Part shown: positions 6,129-8,174 of the stretch, in pieces
Layout of the letters: every line of letters begins with the position of its first letter
Position numbering within the stretch: the first letter of the stretch is position 1
Source of the DNA: Actinomycetes bacterium
GTDB lineage: Bacteria; Actinomycetota; Acidimicrobiia; Acidimicrobiales; RAAP-2
Assembly: GCA_021826255.1 (NCBI GenBank)
Contig: JAKBAZ010000052.1
Coordinates: 1-8,174, forward strand
Length of the DNA stretch: 8,174 nt
Reading direction: 5' to 3'
Translations under genes and position numbers: made by a program
The notes under the pieces: generated by a model
Database searches by the model: none
What the model was told of the DNA's origin: nothing
The model's input: the letters and a program-made list of their open reading frames with translations, nothing else

Positions 6129-6754
6129 GTGGATACTTTCGCCCCGAGCTTCGCCAGCGCGCCGAGGAGTTAGTGACCCTCTACCCCCGTCGTCGCTCGG
6201 CGACTATTCCCCTTCTCCACTTGGTGCAAGAACAAGACGGCTACGTCAGTGAGGCCGGCATTGAGGCCGTGGCCGCCCTCACCGAGACCACCCCGGCGGA
6301 AGTGCGCGGCACCGCTTCGTTCTACGACATGTTTCACCTCGAACCGGTGGGCCGTTACCTGGTGGGCGTGTGCACCAACATCGCGTGCCTGCTCGCGGGC
6401 GGCGAGGAGATGCTCGAGCACGCCGAGCGAGTCCTCGGGTGCGCCCCCGGGGGCACCTCGAGTGACGGACTCTTCACCCTCGAAGAGTCCGAGTGTCTGG
6501 CCGACTGCAACCTCGCCCCGTGCGTCCAGGTGAACTACCGCTACGTGCGCGCTCGCACCCCCGACGAGTTCGACGCCCTTGTGGGTGAGTTGTGCGAAGG
6601 TCGACGAGACCAGGACATCCCGCCTCACGGCACGCACTCACGAGTCAAGCGCCAGGTCACACTGCGCGCTGCGAAGGACGAGGTCGCCGCGGAGCGTACT
6701 CGCCAGCGAGACGCTCGCGCCCAACGCGACGCGGCCCGGGAGGAGACGACGTAG
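6125..6754 (+). CDS. nuoE: NADH-quinone oxidoreductase subunit E ([2Fe-2S] subunit)
   Basis: This is the 24-kDa-type subunit that holds the off-path [2Fe-2S] cluster N1a beside the FMN of NuoF, in the NADH dehydrogenase module. The product is 209 aa. A helical N-terminal part (to about residue 70) includes the family pattern RRRSATIPLLHLVQEQDGYV (22-41) and VRGTASFYDMF (60-70). A thioredoxin-like domain follows with the four cluster ligands C83, C88, C124 and C128 in the expected CX4C (CTNIAC) and CX3C (CLADC) spacing. After about residue 165 there is a highly charged Arg/Lys/Glu/Ala-rich tail of ~40 residues, likely helical. ATG 6125 overlaps the nuoD stop by four bases and has GGGAG 10 bases upstream. 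The stop overlaps the nuoF GTG by one base. Confidence 0.96.
   Translation: MSGYFRPELRQRAEELVTLYPRRRSATIPLLHLVQEQDGYVSEAGIEAVAALTETTPAEVRGTASFYDMFHLEPVGRYLVGVCTNIACLLAGGEEMLEHAERVLGCAPGGTSSDGLFTLEESECLADCNLAPCVQVNYRYVRARTPDEFDALVGELCEGRRDQDIPPHGTHSRVKRQVTLRAAKDEVAAERTRQRDARAQRDAAREETT
6738..6745 (+). promoter_or_regulatory. Ribosome binding site of nuoF
   Basis: GGGAGGAG lies 8 bases before GTG 6754, inside the end of nuoE. The strong match and ideal spacing decide in favour of this GTG; the same frame is open further upstream to 6592 but would run antiphase through nuoE. Confidence 0.65.
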
Positions 6755-8058
6755 TGGCAGTTCTCGACGCCCCCCGAATCGTGACTCAACGACGAGGAGT
6801 CCCCGACGCCCACACCCTCAAGGTCTATCTCGAGACTGGGGGATACGAGGGGCTCCGTAAAGCTCTCTCGATGCACCCCGAAGACGTGGCGGCCGAAGTG
6901 GACGCGGCGTCGTTGCTCGGACGGGGCGGGGCCGGGTTCCCGGCCGGACGAAAGTGGGCGATGCTACGTCGCTCGCCCGTCTCCTACCTGGTGGTCAACT
7001 CCGACGAGTCCGAGCCGGCCACCTTTAAGGACCACTACCTCATCGAGCACGACCCTCACCAGCTGATTGAGGGCATCGTGATCGCCGCCTACGCCCTGCA
7101 GGTGACCCAAGCCTTCCTCTTCGTTCGGGGCGAGTTCGCTCTCGGTATTGAGCGACTCACCCAGGCGGTAAACGACGCCTACGCTCACGGAGCGCTCGGC
7201 TCCAAGATCTTCGGATCCGACTTCTCCCTCGACCTCGTGGTGCACCCGGGGGCGGGCGCCTACATCTGCGGCGAGGAGACGGCCCTGATTGAGGCCCTAG
7301 AGGGCAAGCGGGGTTTTCCCCGCATCAAGCCCCCCTTCTTTCCCGCGGTGACCGGCCTCTACGGCGAACCCACCGTGGTGAACAACGTGGAGACGATGTC
7401 GAATCTGCCCTGGATTCTCCTCAACGGAGGCGCGACCTTCGCCGCTCTCGGGGCCGGTCGATCGACGGGTACGCGCCTCTTCGCCCTGTCGGGAACCGTG
7501 AATCGGCCCGGTGTTTACGAAGTCGAGATGGTGAAGAACACGTTTCGCGACCTCATCTACGACCCGGCCTTCGGGGGAGGGATCCCGGAGGGCCGAGCAC
7601 TGCGCGCCTTCATCCCCGGTGGGGTGTCCGCTCCGTGGTTTACCCCGGACCAACTCGACACGCCCCTCGGACAAGACGAGGTGGGATCGCTCGGGTCCAT
7701 GCTCGGTTCCGGTTCGGTGATCGTCATGGACGAGACGTCGTGCGTCGTGCGCGCCGCCTGGCGAATCACCAAGTTCTTCTCACGCGAGTCCTGCGGGCAG
7801 TGCACCCCGTGCCGGGAGGGTTCGGGGTGGATCGAGCGAGTGATGTACCGACTCGAGCACGGGGGCGGGAGAGAAGAGGACCTCGATTTAGTCCTCGATC
7901 TGTGCGACAACATTGCGCCCGGACTCGGCTGGCCGCCGGCTCAGACCACCATCTGCGTGCTCGGTCCCTCGATTCCCTCGTCGGTGAAGTCCGCGATTCG
8001 CACGTTCCGCGACGAGTTTGTCGCTCACGTGGCCCACGGAGGCTGTCCCTATGTCTGA
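6754..8058 (+). CDS. nuoF: NADH-quinone oxidoreductase subunit F (NADH/FMN-binding)
   Basis: This is the 51-kDa-type subunit where NADH is oxidised and electrons enter complex I through FMN and then [4Fe-4S] cluster N3. The product is 434 aa, the usual size. The glycine-rich NADH/FMN motif GRGGAGFPAGRKW is at residues 56-68, followed by VNSDESEPATFKD (81-93). The second nucleotide-site motif GAGAYICGEETALIEALEGK runs over 166-185, and GLYGEPTVVNNVET over 201-214. The N3 ligands are C347, C350 and C353 in SCGQCTPCREG, plus C401 in TTICVLG. All key elements are present. GTG 6754 starts within the nuoE stop (TAGTG), and the stop overlaps the nuoG start by eight bases. Confidence 0.97.
   Translation: MAVLDAPRIVTQRRGVPDAHTLKVYLETGGYEGLRKALSMHPEDVAAEVDAASLLGRGGAGFPAGRKWAMLRRSPVSYLVVNSDESEPATFKDHYLIEHDPHQLIEGIVIAAYALQVTQAFLFVRGEFALGIERLTQAVNDAYAHGALGSKIFGSDFSLDLVVHPGAGAYICGEETALIEALEGKRGFPRIKPPFFPAVTGLYGEPTVVNNVETMSNLPWILLNGGATFAALGAGRSTGTRLFALSGTVNRPGVYEVEMVKNTFRDLIYDPAFGGGIPEGRALRAFIPGGVSAPWFTPDQLDTPLGQDEVGSLGSMLGSGSVIVMDETSCVVRAAWRITKFFSRESCGQCTPCREGSGWIERVMYRLEHGGGREEDLDLVLDLCDNIAPGLGWPPAQTTICVLGPSIPSSVKSAIRTFRDEFVAHVAHGGCPYV
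8038..8042 (+). promoter_or_regulatory. Ribosome binding site of nuoG
   Basis: GGAGG lies 8 bases before ATG 8051, inside the last codons of nuoF. Consensus sequence and spacing support this ATG as the nuoG start. Confidence 0.6.
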
Positions 8059-8174
8059 GTCTGAGTCCACGCCCCCTTCCATCTCCGTCGACGGGCGCAC
8101 TGTCGAGGTGACCCCGGGAGAGCCACTCATCGAGGCCATCGCGCGGGCCGGTACTTACGTGCCACGTTTTTGTT
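8051..8174 (+). CDS. nuoG: NADH-quinone oxidoreductase subunit G, 5' part only
   Basis: Only the first 41 codons are in the window; the gene runs off the right edge. The visible part starts with a short Ser/Glu/Pro leader, followed by SISVDGRTVEVTPGEPLIEA and then YVPRFC. This is the start of the N-terminal ferredoxin-like [2Fe-2S] domain, with the last visible residue probably its first cluster cysteine. Position directly after nuoF and the 8-base overlap match the canonical nuo order. The full protein would carry several Fe-S clusters linking NuoF to NuoB. Completeness cannot be judged here. Confidence 0.9.
   Translation, partial: MSESESTPPSISVDGRTVEVTPGEPLIEAIARAGTYVPRFC

Noticed and set aside
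3300..8174. Complex I operon as a novel or unusual respiratory variant
   Set aside because: Gene order, subunit sizes and cofactor ligands are all canonical. Nothing seen points to altered electron donors or missing clusters.

Overview
The window is a high-GC stretch with GTG starts and strong G/C preference at third codon positions. This fits an actinobacterium (Actinomycetota); an Acidimicrobiia-like or other deep-branching member is possible but cannot be settled from sequence reading alone. Gene density is very high: the only non-coding gaps are the first ~50 bases, 1824-1871 and 3225-3299. No tRNA, rRNA, CRISPR array, insertion sequence or phage gene was seen.

Left part (1-1823): a + strand gene for a membrane-anchored protein with an exported domain of unknown function runs to 997. 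Its tail overlaps by 11 bases the end of a convergent - strand gene for an FTR1/EfeU-type iron permease (987-1823). The permease has a strong ribosome binding site. Just upstream of it lies a compact set of inverted half-sites (1862-1896) that resembles an iron-dependent DtxR/IdeR operator and overlaps the end of the next gene.

Middle part (1872-3299): a - strand gene for an FAD-dependent geranylgeranyl-reductase-family protein (MenJ-like), the type of enzyme that saturates isoprenoid tails of menaquinone or related lipids. It is divergent from the nuo operon, and the shared 75-bp intergenic region contains a CCCTTG/CAAGGG dyad.

Right part (3300-8174): the first seven genes of a respiratory complex I (NADH:quinone oxidoreductase) operon in canonical order nuoA-B-C-D-E-F-G, with separate nuoC and nuoD and with nuoG cut by the window edge. 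Every gene junction overlaps (1, 4, 4, 4, 1 and 8 bases), so the subunits are probably translationally coupled. The cofactor ligands of NuoB, NuoE and NuoF and the inferred quinone-site His/Tyr of NuoD are all present, so the complex looks functional.

Functionally, complex I passes electrons from NADH through FMN (NuoF) and Fe-S clusters (NuoE, NuoF, NuoG, NuoB) to a quinone bound near NuoB/NuoD. The reductase next door may modify the tail of that quinone, and the iron permease could supply iron for the clusters. The last two links are inferences from gene neighbourhood. I see no previously undescribed system here. The most interesting signals are the two putative operator regions and the uncharacterised exported protein.
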